Shown piece after piece: positions 53,963 through 64,000 of a stretch of DNA of 64,000 bases. The DNA is from Thermoplasmata archaeon (lineage in GTDB: Archaea; Thermoplasmatota; Thermoplasmata; Lutacidiplasmatales; UBA184): positions 1-64,000 of the forward strand of contig DAHUYN010000011.1 of assembly GCA_027315165.1 (NCBI GenBank), written 5' to 3'. Within the stretch, counting starts at the first letter, position 1, and every line of letters begins with the position of its first letter. The notes beneath the pieces are model-generated. The model worked only from the letters and a program-made list of their open reading frames with translations, made no database searches and was not told the origin of the DNA. The position numbers and the translations under genes were made by a program.

Positions 53963-54275
53963 GCGCGCCCTGGAGGAGCACCGACCGCTCGCGGGCGCTG
54001 AGGCCCGCGTGCTGGCCGTAGAGGTGGATCTCGAGGCTCGCGCGCGTCGCGTACTCGCGCTGGCAGACCGGGCAGAGGAACGACTGAGCGTCCGCCGAGA
54101 AGCGGGCGCACTCGCAGGTGAGCACGTGGCAGGGGATGGGCGTCGTCCGGTCGCGGGGACGGCTGAAGTGGCGGCGCAGGCGACCGATCGGGGGCGCCAA
54201 GAGGTAGTGGCTCGCCCGCAGATGGCCGCAGGACCGGCACGGGAGGAGTCGGAGATGCCGCCGCTGCGTGACCAT
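53874..54275 (-). CDS. Small Cys-rich protein with C2H2 zinc finger
   Basis: From the ATG at 54275 the protein has 133 residues. It has a CRSC pair (Cys13, Cys16), a basic segment, a second Cys cluster (Cys49, Cys54, Cys56) and a C2H2 finger at Cys68, Cys71, His84, His89 with the spacing C-x2-C-x12-H-x4-H. The finger shares the [FY]-A-T-x-A-x-L-x-x-H pattern with the tails of the proteins at 19536 and 24631. No membrane helix is seen, so it is a soluble zinc protein, perhaps DNA- or RNA-binding. It is convergent with argH (89-nt overlap) and divergent from the second ACT gene. Confidence 0.7.
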   Translation of the reverse strand: MVTQRRHLRLLPCRSCGHLRASHYLLAPPIGRLRRHFSRPRDRTTPIPCHVLTCECARFSADAQSFLCPVCQREYATRASLEIHLYGQHAGLSARERSVLLQGALNGRVAPTAGSLVRAPGAGRETGGEPVGA

Positions 54276-54548
54276 CCGGTTCCCTCGCCCTCCGTTCGGG
54301 GCCGGCCGCCTCGGCGACGCACCGCCATCGGCGCGCCGCCGAGAGGGACCCGGACCCTCTCGCTCCCCCTGACCCCCGGGGGATATAGCCAAGGTGTCTC
54401 AATCGCGACAAGTCCTCACATGGCGACGCGTCGCACGGCCGTCCCGCTCGCTGGCTCGGCGGCGCGGCTCCGCGCCCCGTGCGCCGGTCCCGAGCGAGGG
54501 AGGAAACGTTGAAGGGCGGCCCCGCCTCCCGCCACGGCAGGGGCGGCC

Positions 54549-55244
54549 GTGAGCGAGAACGCGAACCCGACCCCGACGGCCGCCGAGGTGACCCGACGGT
54601 ACATCGAGGACCACCCGGCGATCCGCGACTGCCTCGGCTACAATATCGTCAACTTCACGTCGCTGGCGCGGAAGATCCGCAGCGACACCGGGCTCGCCAA
54701 CCAGGAGGCGGTCGAGGTCGCCTGCCGCCGCTACCAGCGGCAGATGCGCACCGAGCAGCCGCTCGAAGAGCGGGTCCTCGAGGTCGTTCGCGCGAGCCGT
54801 CTCGAGGTGCGGACGCGCGTCGCGATCATCACCGCCCGCAACGACTGGGACATGCTCGGGCAGGTCCTCGAGGCCGGGCACAAGCTGCTCGCCGACCGGC
54901 GCCACCTGCTCCAGCTCCTGCAGGGCCCGGGGGCCCTGACGATCCTCTGCGAGGAGGACCTCGTCGACGCGGTCGTCGCCGCCGTCGGCAAGCGGGGCAT
55001 CCTCGGGGTCAGCGCACACCTCTCCGCGCTCACGGTGCGCAGCCCCGAGCGGATCGTCGACACACCCGGGGTCCTCGCGTTCCTGGCCGGGGCCCTCTTC
55101 CGGGCCGGGATCAACAGCCTCGAGCTGATGAGCGTCTACACCGACTCGACGTTCGTCGTCCGCGAGCAGGACGTCCTCAAGGCGTTCCGCGTCCTCTCCG
55201 GGCTCGTTCATCCGCCCGCCGGACCGGACGAGTCGCTCGCCTAG
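54549..55244 (+). CDS. ACT-domain regulator-like protein downstream of the arg operon (paralogue 2)
   Basis: A 231-residue paralogue of the protein at 47293, aligned over its full length: VTRRYIEDHPAIRDCL, FTSLARKI, CRRYQRQM, two ACT-like units, and TPGVLAFLAGALFRAGINSLEL with MSVYTDSTFVV. The helical N-terminal third could be a DNA-binding or oligomerisation part. The GTG start follows a gene-free strip that contains no clear TATA box. Together with paralogue 1 it brackets argCJBGH, which suggests a role in amino-acid-responsive control, but no target is proven. Confidence 0.7.
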   Translation: MSENANPTPTAAEVTRRYIEDHPAIRDCLGYNIVNFTSLARKIRSDTGLANQEAVEVACRRYQRQMRTEQPLEERVLEVVRASRLEVRTRVAIITARNDWDMLGQVLEAGHKLLADRRHLLQLLQGPGALTILCEEDLVDAVVAAVGKRGILGVSAHLSALTVRSPERIVDTPGVLAFLAGALFRAGINSLELMSVYTDSTFVVREQDVLKAFRVLSGLVHPPAGPDESLA

Positions 55245-55280
55245 CCGTTGGAGTCCGCCCGAGGTGAAGCCGCCCCTGAG

Positions 55281-55289
55281 GTATATATG
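55281..55289 (+). promoter_or_regulatory. TATA box for the second peptide-binding protein gene
   Basis: TATATATGG is centred only 11 nt before an in-frame ATG at 55295 but 56 nt before the ATG at 55340. This spacing excludes the first start and predicts a leader of about 30 nt. Confidence 0.6.
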
Positions 55290-55339
55290 GGCCGATGGTT
55301 AGGCCCTACGCCCGGACGGCCTCTCGCCGCTTGGGTGCC

Positions 55340-58300
55340 ATGGTGGAACTGATGTCGGCGAAGCGGGCGTCGCGCTGGGCCGGTCCGAGACCGGACCCGC
55401 GCGGGCTTTCGACGGTGGTCTCGGCGATTTTGATCGTGGTCGTGCTCGCGCTCGTTGGCGTCGCCTCGTACGGCCTTCTCGGCGGGTTCGGCGGGAGCGG
55501 CTCGACGACGACCTGCTGGCCTCCGACCGCGTTCGCCTGCGGCAAGTTCGTCAACACGCACGACGTGACGCTCCTGCTGCCGTTCCGGTCGGTCCAGCAG
55601 GGCTCGGTCGTCCCGTTCACCGTCTCGCTGCCGCCGTCCGAGGCGGCGACCTCCTACACCGTCAACTTCGGGGACGGTACCTCGACCGTCTCGAAGAACG
55701 CGACCATCGCCCACTCCTACGCGACCCCCGGGGTCTTCCTCGTGCAGGCGACCGCCATGGTCAACGGGCTCGCCCACGACAACGTGCCCGCGCTCACGCT
55801 CCTCACGGTGACCGCCTCCTACTCCTCGAACCTGCTCGGCGACCTGCCGGGCCTCACGGGCGCGCTCGTCGCGAACTCGACGAGCCCGGCGGGGACCCAC
55901 GCGGTCACGGCCGTGATCACCGCGGGCGGCTCCGTCACCGTCAACGCGAGCTACACCGCCGCCCCGACGAACCCGGCGTTCGCCCCGCTGCCCCCGTCGT
56001 TCAACGCGACGGGAGGGACCTTCCTCTCCAAGTCCCTCTCGGCGGCGAGCGGGCAGGCGACCGTCTCGTTCCCGAACCCGGGAACCTACAACGTCACGTT
56101 CGTCGGCAGCGCGAGCGACGGCAACAACACGCTCTATGCGAACTACACCTGGACCGTCTTCGTCGCGGGCGCCGGTGTCCGCGCGGGGGTCAGCGCCGGC
56201 CCGCTGCACGTCTCTCCGCACCCCGGCGTGATCCAGTCCTACGAGCTCGCCCCCGGCGGCGCTCTCTCGGAGGACCCCGCGATCGACTACGAGACCGTCG
56301 GCGCCGAGCCGATCTACAACGTCTACCAGTCGCTGATCACCTACAACGGCACCAACACGGGTCCGTCGTACACCGACTTCGTCCCGGAGCTGGCGACCTG
56401 CGTGCCCGGCAGCCCCCAGTGCGCGAGCCTCTACAGCGGCGACACCCTCCTCGACGGCTGGAACTACACGTTCGTCCTCCAGCCGAACGCGAGCTTCTAC
56501 GACGGGGCGACGCAGACCCACTGGGGCGTCTGGCCGACCGACGTCGTCTTCTCGATCGCCCGGACGCTCGGCTTCTCGACCCTGCCGACCGTCTCGGCGA
56601 ACAACGGCTGGATCCTCGCCCAGTCGCTCCTCAACCCCGGGAACGTCAGCTGGGACAGCACCCACGGCGCCTACAACAACACGCCGCAGAACATCCTCAA
56701 CTCGATGACGATCAACGGGACCGGCTGCCCGGCGGCCGCGATGAGCGACCCCGCCGTCGCGCACGGCTGCGTCACCTTCCACGTCTACGGCGGGCACCAC
56801 GCGTGGCCGTACTTCCTCGAGCTCATCGCCGACGGGCTGGGCGGCTCGGTCGTCTCCTGCGGCTGGTTCTCGGCCTCGGCCCAGGGCGCGGGGATCCCCT
56901 TCTGGACCGCGGGCAACTCGAGCGGCGCCGGCGACCACCCCTGCGGCGCGATCGGCACGCCGGGCTGGGGCCGGAACGTCACCCAGATCCCCTACAAGGG
57001 CTGGGACCAGTGGGAGTCGGTCGGCTCCGGCGCCTTCGGGTCGTTCCAGGGCCACGTCCAGTTCGGCATGCTCGGCAGCGGGCCCTACTACATGCAGCAG
57101 TACTCCGTCGCGATCGGCTACGTCCTCGCGGCGAACCCGGCCTACTCGCAGAACCCGTACTGCACCTGGCTGCAGTGCCAGCCCCCGGCGCACGACTACG
57201 CCCCCCAAGTGCAGGTCAGCTGGGAGACGAACGCGATCCCCGGTGAGCAGGCCTACGCGAACGGCGAGGCGGACTTCGCGTCGATCCCGCAGCCGGACCT
57301 CCAGCTCCTCATCCAGCTCATCAACCAGGGGAAGGTCAACGCGATCAGCGCTCCGTCGCTCACGATCGGGTTCTATCCGTTCAACATGAACTTCAACATC
57401 GGCGGGGCCCAGAAGTTCACCTCGAACCCGATCTCGGTCCCGAGCGACTTCTTCAGCTACATGGGGATGCGCCAGTTCTTCGCGAGAGCCTACCCCTACG
57501 AGACGGTGCTCCGCACGATCGACACGTACAACGGGATCCAGCTCGGCTTCGGCTACGGCGGCGCGATCCCGCAGTTCATGGCCAACTACTATCCCCGGGA
57601 CATCCCGTGGCCCAGCACCGACCCGTGCAACGACCCCACGAACGCGGTCTGCCCGACCTACTGGTGGGCGCAGATGCAGCAGCCGAGCTCCCCCTACTAC
57701 GACCCGGAGGTCGCGCAGTGCACACCCTCGAACCCGTGCCAGCTGCCGATGTTCGGCTCGACGGGGTCGGCCGCGAACGACGAGGTGATGGCGCTCTGGG
57801 CCAGCTCGATCTCGCAGCTCACCAACGGCGCCGTGAAGCTCGGCCCCCAGGATATCAACTTCGTCGACCTGATCATCAACTCGGAGTTCACCGGCCCCGG
57901 CCAGAACCCGATGCCGGTCTACTCGCTCGGCTGGGCCCCGGACTACCCCGACCCGACCGACTACGTCGGCCCGCTCTACCTCGCGAACAGCACCTACACC
58001 TACGACAACGCGGTGATGCAGTCGCTGCTGGTCCCGCAGTTCACGAACGGCTGCCCCGCGTCGACGACGAACTTCAACTACTTCGCGAACACGACGTTCG
58101 GGAACAACTGCCAGGGTGTCGCCTACAAGGCGATGCTCTACGCGCTCGGGATCGCGGCGACGACGCCGGCCGGGCCGTACCGCGTGCTCCTCTACGACAT
58201 CGCGGAGAAGATCGCCTACCAGCTGGGCCTCTACACCTACACCTCGCAGGCGAACATCGTCGCGAGCGCGGCCGCCTGGATCGACCCGTCGTCGATCAAC

Positions 58301-58384
58301 ACGAACGTGACGATCGGGGGCGGCGGCGACACGCCGTTCTACTGGATCACGGGCAACGGGGTCCAGTACGCCGGCTCCACGTAG
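55340..58384 (+). CDS. Second oligopeptide-binding protein with pilin-like N terminus and PKD-like domain
   Basis: A 1014-residue paralogue of the protein at 31391, similar along its length. RGLS (residues 21-24) precedes a 24-residue hydrophobic segment, matching class III signals and archaeal pilin N termini. A CWPP...C pair and the shared phrase PFRSVQQGS-V-VPF follow. A PKD-like domain (about 75-145, NFGDGTS and HSYATPGVF) and an SBP family 5 fold from about residue 295 (ELAPGGALSEDPAIDYETVG) complete it. The ATG at 55340 is chosen over 55295 because of the TATA box position. There is no transporter gene nearby; it may share the Opp at 35212-40445. Confidence 0.88.
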   Translation: MVELMSAKRASRWAGPRPDPRGLSTVVSAILIVVVLALVGVASYGLLGGFGGSGSTTTCWPPTAFACGKFVNTHDVTLLLPFRSVQQGSVVPFTVSLPPSEAATSYTVNFGDGTSTVSKNATIAHSYATPGVFLVQATAMVNGLAHDNVPALTLLTVTASYSSNLLGDLPGLTGALVANSTSPAGTHAVTAVITAGGSVTVNASYTAAPTNPAFAPLPPSFNATGGTFLSKSLSAASGQATVSFPNPGTYNVTFVGSASDGNNTLYANYTWTVFVAGAGVRAGVSAGPLHVSPHPGVIQSYELAPGGALSEDPAIDYETVGAEPIYNVYQSLITYNGTNTGPSYTDFVPELATCVPGSPQCASLYSGDTLLDGWNYTFVLQPNASFYDGATQTHWGVWPTDVVFSIARTLGFSTLPTVSANNGWILAQSLLNPGNVSWDSTHGAYNNTPQNILNSMTINGTGCPAAAMSDPAVAHGCVTFHVYGGHHAWPYFLELIADGLGGSVVSCGWFSASAQGAGIPFWTAGNSSGAGDHPCGAIGTPGWGRNVTQIPYKGWDQWESVGSGAFGSFQGHVQFGMLGSGPYYMQQYSVAIGYVLAANPAYSQNPYCTWLQCQPPAHDYAPQVQVSWETNAIPGEQAYANGEADFASIPQPDLQLLIQLINQGKVNAISAPSLTIGFYPFNMNFNIGGAQKFTSNPISVPSDFFSYMGMRQFFARAYPYETVLRTIDTYNGIQLGFGYGGAIPQFMANYYPRDIPWPSTDPCNDPTNAVCPTYWWAQMQQPSSPYYDPEVAQCTPSNPCQLPMFGSTGSAANDEVMALWASSISQLTNGAVKLGPQDINFVDLIINSEFTGPGQNPMPVYSLGWAPDYPDPTDYVGPLYLANSTYTYDNAVMQSLLVPQFTNGCPASTTNFNYFANTTFGNNCQGVAYKAMLYALGIAATTPAGPYRVLLYDIAEKIAYQLGLYTYTSQANIVASAAAWIDPSSINTNVTIGGGGDTPFYWITGNGVQYAGST

Positions 58385-58432
58385 GGTCCGCTCGGGCCGG
58401 ACGCCCCGCCCGATCGGCGGCCGGCGAAACGG

Positions 58433-58439
58433 CTTAATC
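58433..58439 (+). promoter_or_regulatory. TATA-like box for pheST
   Basis: CTTAATC is centred 27 nt before the GTG at 58463, so a leaderless transcript is expected. Confidence 0.5.
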
Positions 58440-58462
58440 GGGCCCTCCCGTGGGACGCGCCC

Positions 58463-59989
58463 GTGACCGACGGCGGCGCGGAGCCCTCCGACGGGACGCT
58501 CGAGCTCCAGCTCTCGGAGCCCGAACGGCGGGTCGTCCGCACGCTCCAGGGCGTCGAGGACGCGCTCGTCGAGGAGGGGGAGCTCGCCGACCGCCTGGGG
58601 CTTCCCCTCGAGGCCGTCCGCGGGAGCCTCCAGCGGCTCCGCTCCAAGCAGCTCGCGGTCGTCGAGGAGGAGACGCGCGAGCACCGCCGCCTGACCCCGC
58701 GGGGCGACGAGGCGCTCGCCAACGGGCTCCCCGAGAGACGCCTGCTCGAGGCGCTCCGCTCCGCCGAGGGGCACGCCGTCCCGCCCGAGGCGTTCCCGGC
58801 GCTCGGCCTCGAGGGCGAGGAACGGAGCGCGGCGATCGGGATCCTGCGGCGCCGCGGCTGGCTCGCCGAGGGCGTTCCGTTCCGCCTGCGCGCGCCGCCC
58901 GCCGCGGACGCGGTCCTCCCCGAGGAGACGGCGCTCCGCGCCGTCGCCGAGGGCACCGAGGTCGACGCGACGACGTTCCAGGCGCTCCGTCGCCGGGGCC
59001 TCGTCGCGGTCGACCACCGATCGACGAAGCGCTGGGCGCTCTCGGAGCAGGGCGCCCAGCTCGTGGTCCCGACCGACGAGCGCCCCCTCCTGGGCCCTCT
59101 CACGCCGGAGCTGCTGCGAACGGGGGCCTGGCACGACGCCGCCTTCCGGCCCTACGACGTCCGCGCCGCCGTGCCGTTCGTCACCGGCGCCCGCCCGCAT
59201 CCGTACCTCGCGTGGGTGCGGGAGTTCGAGGAGATCCTCCTCGGCCTCGGGTTCCTCGAGGCCGAGGGGCCGCTCCTCGAGACCGAGTTCTGGAACGCGG
59301 ACGCGTTGTACATGCCCCAGGAGCACCCCGCGCGGTCGATCCACGACGTCCTCACCGTCCGCGGCGTCACCGGGCGCGGGCCCGACCGAGATCTGCTCGA
59401 GCGCGTCGCCGCGGTCCACGAGGGGCGGCCCCTGCCGGGCGAGCCCGAGCCGGTCGGCGCGGGGTGGCGCTATCCGTACGACCGCTCCGTCGCCGCGCGC
59501 CCCGTCCTCCGCTCGCAGACGACCGCGGTCTCGGCGAGGTTCCTCGCGGGCCGGCCGACGCCGCCGTTCCGGATGTTCTGCCTCGACCGGAACTTCCGCT
59601 ACGACCCGGTCGACCCGACGCACCACGTCGAGTTCGGTCAATGCGAGGGGGTCCTGGGCGGCGAGGGGATCACGATCCGGCATCTCATCGGGGTCTTCCG
59701 CGCCGTCGCCGAGGCGATCGGCATCCACGAGCTCCGGCTCCGGCCGAGCTACTTCCCGTTCACCGAGCCGTCGGTCGAGGGGTACGTCCGCCACCCGCGC
59801 CTCGGCTGGATCGAGGTCTTCCCGGGCGGCATGTTCCGGCCCGAGGTCCTGCGACCCCTCGGCGTCGAGGTCCCGGTCGCCGCGTGGGGGATCGGGGTGA
59901 CGCGGCTCGCGATGGTCGCGCTCGGCCTCTCGGACATCCGCGACCTCTACGACGACGACCTGGCCCACCTCACGGGACGGGAGGGCTGA
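58463..59989 (+). CDS. pheS: Phenylalanyl-tRNA synthetase alpha subunit
   Basis: The catalytic subunit of the heterotetramer that charges tRNA-Phe. The 508-residue protein has N-terminal winged-helix repeats (about 15-190), typical of archaeal and eukaryotic PheS. The class II catalytic core has motif 2 near residues 370-390 (RMFCLDRNFRYDPVD), a FGQCEGV segment, and motif 3 with GWGIGVTRLAMVALGLSDIRDLY (given only for its GVTRLAM core, about residue 478). GTG start, leaderless by TATA spacing. One nt separates it from pheT. Confidence 0.95.
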   Translation: MTDGGAEPSDGTLELQLSEPERRVVRTLQGVEDALVEEGELADRLGLPLEAVRGSLQRLRSKQLAVVEEETREHRRLTPRGDEALANGLPERRLLEALRSAEGHAVPPEAFPALGLEGEERSAAIGILRRRGWLAEGVPFRLRAPPAADAVLPEETALRAVAEGTEVDATTFQALRRRGLVAVDHRSTKRWALSEQGAQLVVPTDERPLLGPLTPELLRTGAWHDAAFRPYDVRAAVPFVTGARPHPYLAWVREFEEILLGLGFLEAEGPLLETEFWNADALYMPQEHPARSIHDVLTVRGVTGRGPDRDLLERVAAVHEGRPLPGEPEPVGAGWRYPYDRSVAARPVLRSQTTAVSARFLAGRPTPPFRMFCLDRNFRYDPVDPTHHVEFGQCEGVLGGEGITIRHLIGVFRAVAEAIGIHELRLRPSYFPFTEPSVEGYVRHPRLGWIEVFPGGMFRPEVLRPLGVEVPVAAWGIGVTRLAMVALGLSDIRDLYDDDLAHLTGREG

Positions 59990-59990
59990 G

Positions 59991-61694
59991 GTGCCGAAGG
60001 CGACGCTCTCTGCCCGACGGGTCGCGCGGCTCGTCGGCCGCGACCTCCCGCGGCACGAGCTCGAGGAGCTCCTCTTCGCCTCGAAGAGCCAGGTCGAGGG
60101 CGGCGAGGGCGACGCGCTCGAGGTCGAGGGGACCGCGGACCGTCTCGACCTGCTCACCGAGTCGGGGATCGCCCTCCACCTGCAGGGGGTCCTCGGCGTC
60201 GCCACCGGCCTCCCCGCCGCGCCCGCGGCGCGCCACGGCGAGGTCGTCGCCGAGGTCGACGCCTCGGTCTCGCCCCTCCGGCCCCACCTCGCGGGCGTCG
60301 TCGTGACGCCCCCGGAGGGCGCCGCCGTCGACGCCGACCTCCTCGACGAGGCGATCCGCTTCCAAGAGCTCCTGCACGGTACGATCGGGCTCGACCGGCG
60401 GCTCTCGAGCCTCGGGATCTACCCGCTCGAGCGGATCCGGCCCCCGATCCGCTACGCGCTCGAGCCGCTCGGCCAGGTCCGCTTCGTCCCTCTCGACGGC
60501 GTCGACGAGACCTCCGCCGAGGCGTTCTTCGCCGGGCATCGCCTGGCGCTGGCCTACGGCAGCCTCGGCCGGAGCCTCGCGGGCTGCCTCACCCTCCGCG
60601 ACGCGACGGGGGCGGTCCTGAGCCTCCCGCCCGTCCTCAACGGCCGCACGAAGGGCGAGGCGCGACCGGGGGACGGCGCCCTCCTCCTCGAGGCGACGGG
60701 CACACGGCAGAGCCGGGTGCTCGACGCGCTGGCGCTGCTCACGCTCCTCTTCGCCGCGCGCGGGTGGGGCGCGACGCCGATCACCGTGCGGACCCCCGAC
60801 GGGGCCCCGGGGCCCTCGGCGATCGCCCCCCGCCGTCTCCACCTCCCGTCCGCGACGCTCACCGCCCTCTCGGGGGAGAGCCTCGCCAGCGGCGAGGTCG
60901 AGACCCTGCTCGAAAGGGCCCGGTTCTCGGTCCGCGCCGAGGCTCGGGGCTGGCGTATCGAGGCGGCCCCCTGGCGCGTCGACCTCCACGGCCCGGTCGA
61001 CGTCGCCGAGGACCTGCTGATCGCGCGCGGCCTGCGGGCCGAGACGGGGCTCCTGCCGCCCGCGGCGACCCGGGGTGCGAGGAGCGACGCCGACCGGTTC
61101 CGGGCGCGCGTCTCGAGCCTCCTGCTCGGGCTCGGCTTCACGCCGCTCTACACGACGGTCCTCGTCTCCGAGCGCCTCGTCGTGGCGACGGGCCGGGACC
61201 GCGCTCTCGCGCTCACGAACCCCGTCTCCGAGCAGTTCGCCCGGCTGCGGGACTCGCTCGTCGTCGCGCTCGCCGCGGCCCTCGAGCACAACGTCCGTCA
61301 CGGCTACCCCCAGCGTCTCTCGGAGGTGGGGCCGGTCGTCGTCCCGTCGACGGCGGCCGAGTCCGGCGGCGAGACCCGCTACCACGCGGGACTCGTCCTC
61401 GCCGAGGAGCGGGCGGGCTTCGCGACCGGGGCCGCGCTCGTCGACTACCTGATGCGGACCCTCGGCGCCGTCGGCGTCCGCGAGCCGGCGTCGCTCCCGG
61501 GGACGATCCCGGGCCGCGCCGCCGTCGTTCGCCTCGCCGGCGTCACGGTCGGGGAGGTCGGGGAGCTCGCGCCGGCGCTCCTCGAGGAGCTCTCGGTGCC
61601 GGTGCCGGCCGTCTGGGCCGAGGTCGACCTCACCGCGCTCGAGCTCCTCCTCGCGCCCGTCCGCGCCGCCGCGACGGCGGTGCCGCGGTCGTAG
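59991..61694 (+). CDS. pheT: Phenylalanyl-tRNA synthetase beta subunit
   Basis: The 567-residue archaeal-type beta subunit. It has the B3/B4 region with editing pocket features (TIGLDRRLSSLGIYPLERI, about 128-146), B5 domain and the catalytic-like core with FRARVSSLLLGLGF and NPVSEQFARLRDSL. The late VVRLAGVTVGEVGELAPALLEEL and a final EVDLTALELLL match the family end. It lacks the N-terminal OB extension of bacterial PheT, as usual in archaea. GTG start one nt after pheS indicates coupled translation. Confidence 0.95.
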   Translation: MPKATLSARRVARLVGRDLPRHELEELLFASKSQVEGGEGDALEVEGTADRLDLLTESGIALHLQGVLGVATGLPAAPAARHGEVVAEVDASVSPLRPHLAGVVVTPPEGAAVDADLLDEAIRFQELLHGTIGLDRRLSSLGIYPLERIRPPIRYALEPLGQVRFVPLDGVDETSAEAFFAGHRLALAYGSLGRSLAGCLTLRDATGAVLSLPPVLNGRTKGEARPGDGALLLEATGTRQSRVLDALALLTLLFAARGWGATPITVRTPDGAPGPSAIAPRRLHLPSATLTALSGESLASGEVETLLERARFSVRAEARGWRIEAAPWRVDLHGPVDVAEDLLIARGLRAETGLLPPAATRGARSDADRFRARVSSLLLGLGFTPLYTTVLVSERLVVATGRDRALALTNPVSEQFARLRDSLVVALAAALEHNVRHGYPQRLSEVGPVVVPSTAAESGGETRYHAGLVLAEERAGFATGAALVDYLMRTLGAVGVREPASLPGTIPGRAAVVRLAGVTVGEVGELAPALLEELSVPVPAVWAEVDLTALELLLAPVRAAATAVPRS

Positions 61695-61741
61695 GCAACG
61701 GGCGCCGACCTCTCGCGCCGGACCGGCGTCATCGCCAACGC

Positions 61742-61747
61742 TTTATC
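61742..61747 (+). promoter_or_regulatory. TATA box for the methylmalonyl-CoA mutase gene
   Basis: TTTATC is centred 25 nt before the ATG at 61769, so this gene begins a new leaderless transcript rather than continuing pheST. Confidence 0.55.
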
Positions 61748-61768
61748 AGCCCCCCCGGTCGCGAAGGG

Positions 61769-63436
<1,668 letters not shown>

Positions 63437-63441
63437 GAGCC

Positions 63442-63837
63442 ATGGAGATCGACCACCTCGGCATCGCGGTCCCGCGCCTCGACGAGGCGCTGCGGCTCTG
63501 GACGCCGATCCTGGGCGGCGCGACGGCCCCTCCCGAGGAGGTGCCGACGCAGCGGGTCCGGGTCGCCTTCCTCGAGGCCGGCGGCAGCCACGTGGAGCTT
63601 CTCGAGCCGACCGACCCCGCCTCACCGGTGGGCCGGTTCCTGCAAGAGCGCGGCGGCGGTCTCCACCACGTCGCGTTCCGGGTTCCCGACGTCACCGCCC
63701 AGCTGAAGGCGCTGGAGCGCGAGGGGTACCGGCTCATCGACAGGGAGGCCCGTCCCGGGGCCCGAGGACGTCGCGTCGGCTTCGTGCACCCGCGCTCGGT
63801 CGGCGGCGTGCTCGTCGAGCTCGTGGAGGCCGCGTGA
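63442..63837 (+). CDS. mce: Methylmalonyl-CoA epimerase
   Basis: The enzyme interconverts the S and R forms of methylmalonyl-CoA so that the carboxylase product can enter the mutase. The 131-residue vicinal-oxygen-chelate protein begins [17 protein letters not shown] with a metal His, then [20 protein letters not shown], the second His in [11 protein letters not shown], and the closing [17 protein letters not shown] at 63442 is 5 nt after the mutase stop with GGAG before it. The stop overlaps the enolase start (GTGA). Confidence 0.95.
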   Translation: MEIDHLGIAVPRLDEALRLWTPILGGATAPPEEVPTQRVRVAFLEAGGSHVELLEPTDPASPVGRFLQERGGGLHHVAFRVPDVTAQLKALEREGYRLIDREARPGARGRRVGFVHPRSVGGVLVELVEAA

Positions 63838-64000
63838 CGGCGATCCGGGCCGCGGCCGCCCGCCGCGTCTACGACAGCCGCGGACGCGAGACCATCGAGG
63901 TCGAGATCTCGACCGAGGGCGGCCACCGGGGCGTCGTCGCGGCCCCGAGCGGTGCCTCGACGGGCACGCACGAGGTGCACGCGCTCCCGCCGGGAGGCGT
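63834..64000 (+). CDS. eno: Enolase, N-terminal fragment (cut by window end)
   Basis: The visible 55 codons start at GTG and read as the enolase N terminus: [17 protein letters not shown] followed by [19 protein letters not shown], the standard substrate-loop region. Enolase makes phosphoenolpyruvate from 2-phosphoglycerate. It overlaps the epimerase stop by 4 nt, so it is translated with the methylmalonyl-CoA genes. The rest of the gene is outside the window. Confidence 0.93.
   Translation, partial: MTAIRAAAARRVYDSRGRETIEVEISTEGGHRGVVAAPSGASTGTHEVHALPPGG

Noticed and set aside
55295-55339. N-terminal extension of the second binding protein from ATG 55295
   Set aside because: The TATA box lies only 11 nt upstream, so that codon would precede the expected transcription start.
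55241-60205. Minus-strand open frame of about 1650 codons opposite the binding protein and pheS
   Set aside because: It is rich in Arg, Val, Asp and Gly with no domain pattern, and is an artefact of very high GC3 in the real genes on the plus strand.

Overview
The window is a GC-rich archaeal chromosome segment. It opens inside a 16S rRNA gene whose 3' end carries the anti-Shine-Dalgarno CACCTCCT and which is followed by protein genes; no 23S or 5S gene appears anywhere in the 64 kb. An unlinked 16S gene, archaeal-type information-processing genes (PriL, ATP-dependent DNA ligase, Csl4, SRP54, Pth2, RtcB, archaeal PheST), an intron-containing tRNA-Leu and many TATA boxes about 25-28 nt before start codons point to a Thermoplasmata-like archaeon. 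A soil or sediment lineage of Thermoplasmatota living on protein would fit the gene content, but the exact order cannot be fixed from this sequence.

Layout. 1-957: 16S rRNA. 1090-3231: compact riboflavin/FAD cluster ribB-ribL-ribC-ribH. 3228-4626: SCP2-like protein and a Pro-rich membrane protein. 4734-9084: biotin ligase plus the three parts of a biotin-dependent carboxyltransferase (12S-like, 5S-like, biotin carrier), with no biotin carboxylase. 9081-11428: two small membrane proteins and RtcB. 11379-31301: secreted sedolisin (S53) proteases interleaved with housekeeping genes (site-2 protease, PriL, archaetidyl transferase, AK6/Fap7, SHMT-like enzyme, Csl4, rRNA methyltransferase-like protein, tRNA-Leu, PRC-barrel protein, DNA ligase, Rpe). 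31391-40445: an oligopeptide-binding protein converging on an oppBCDF operon. 40696-44557: Pth2, a DUF1616-like protein, SRP54 and a GltD-like flavoprotein. 44634-47240: third S53 protease. 47293-55244: arginine operon argC-J-B-G-H bracketed by two paralogous ACT-type regulator-like genes. 55340-58384: second oligopeptide-binding protein. 58463-64000: pheS-pheT, methylmalonyl-CoA mutase, epimerase and the start of enolase.

How it fits together. Three surface-anchored S53 proteases, two binding proteins and one Opp transporter describe a cell that digests extracellular protein and imports peptides. Propionyl/methylmalonyl-CoA from amino-acid breakdown could be handled by the mutase, epimerase and carboxyltransferase in the window. 

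Most unusual features: (1) a recurring C2H2 zinc finger (C-x2-C-x12-H-x4-H) on the predicted cytoplasmic tail of a secreted S53 protease and of its neighbour, with a soluble relative elsewhere in the window and zinc ribbons on two other membrane proteins; (2) peptide-binding proteins with pilin-like (class III) N termini followed by a PKD-like domain, suggestive of bindosome-type surface assembly; (3) a transcarboxylase-like gene set; (4) Opp ATPases with large insertions. All functional statements come from reading the translated sequence; no database search was run.
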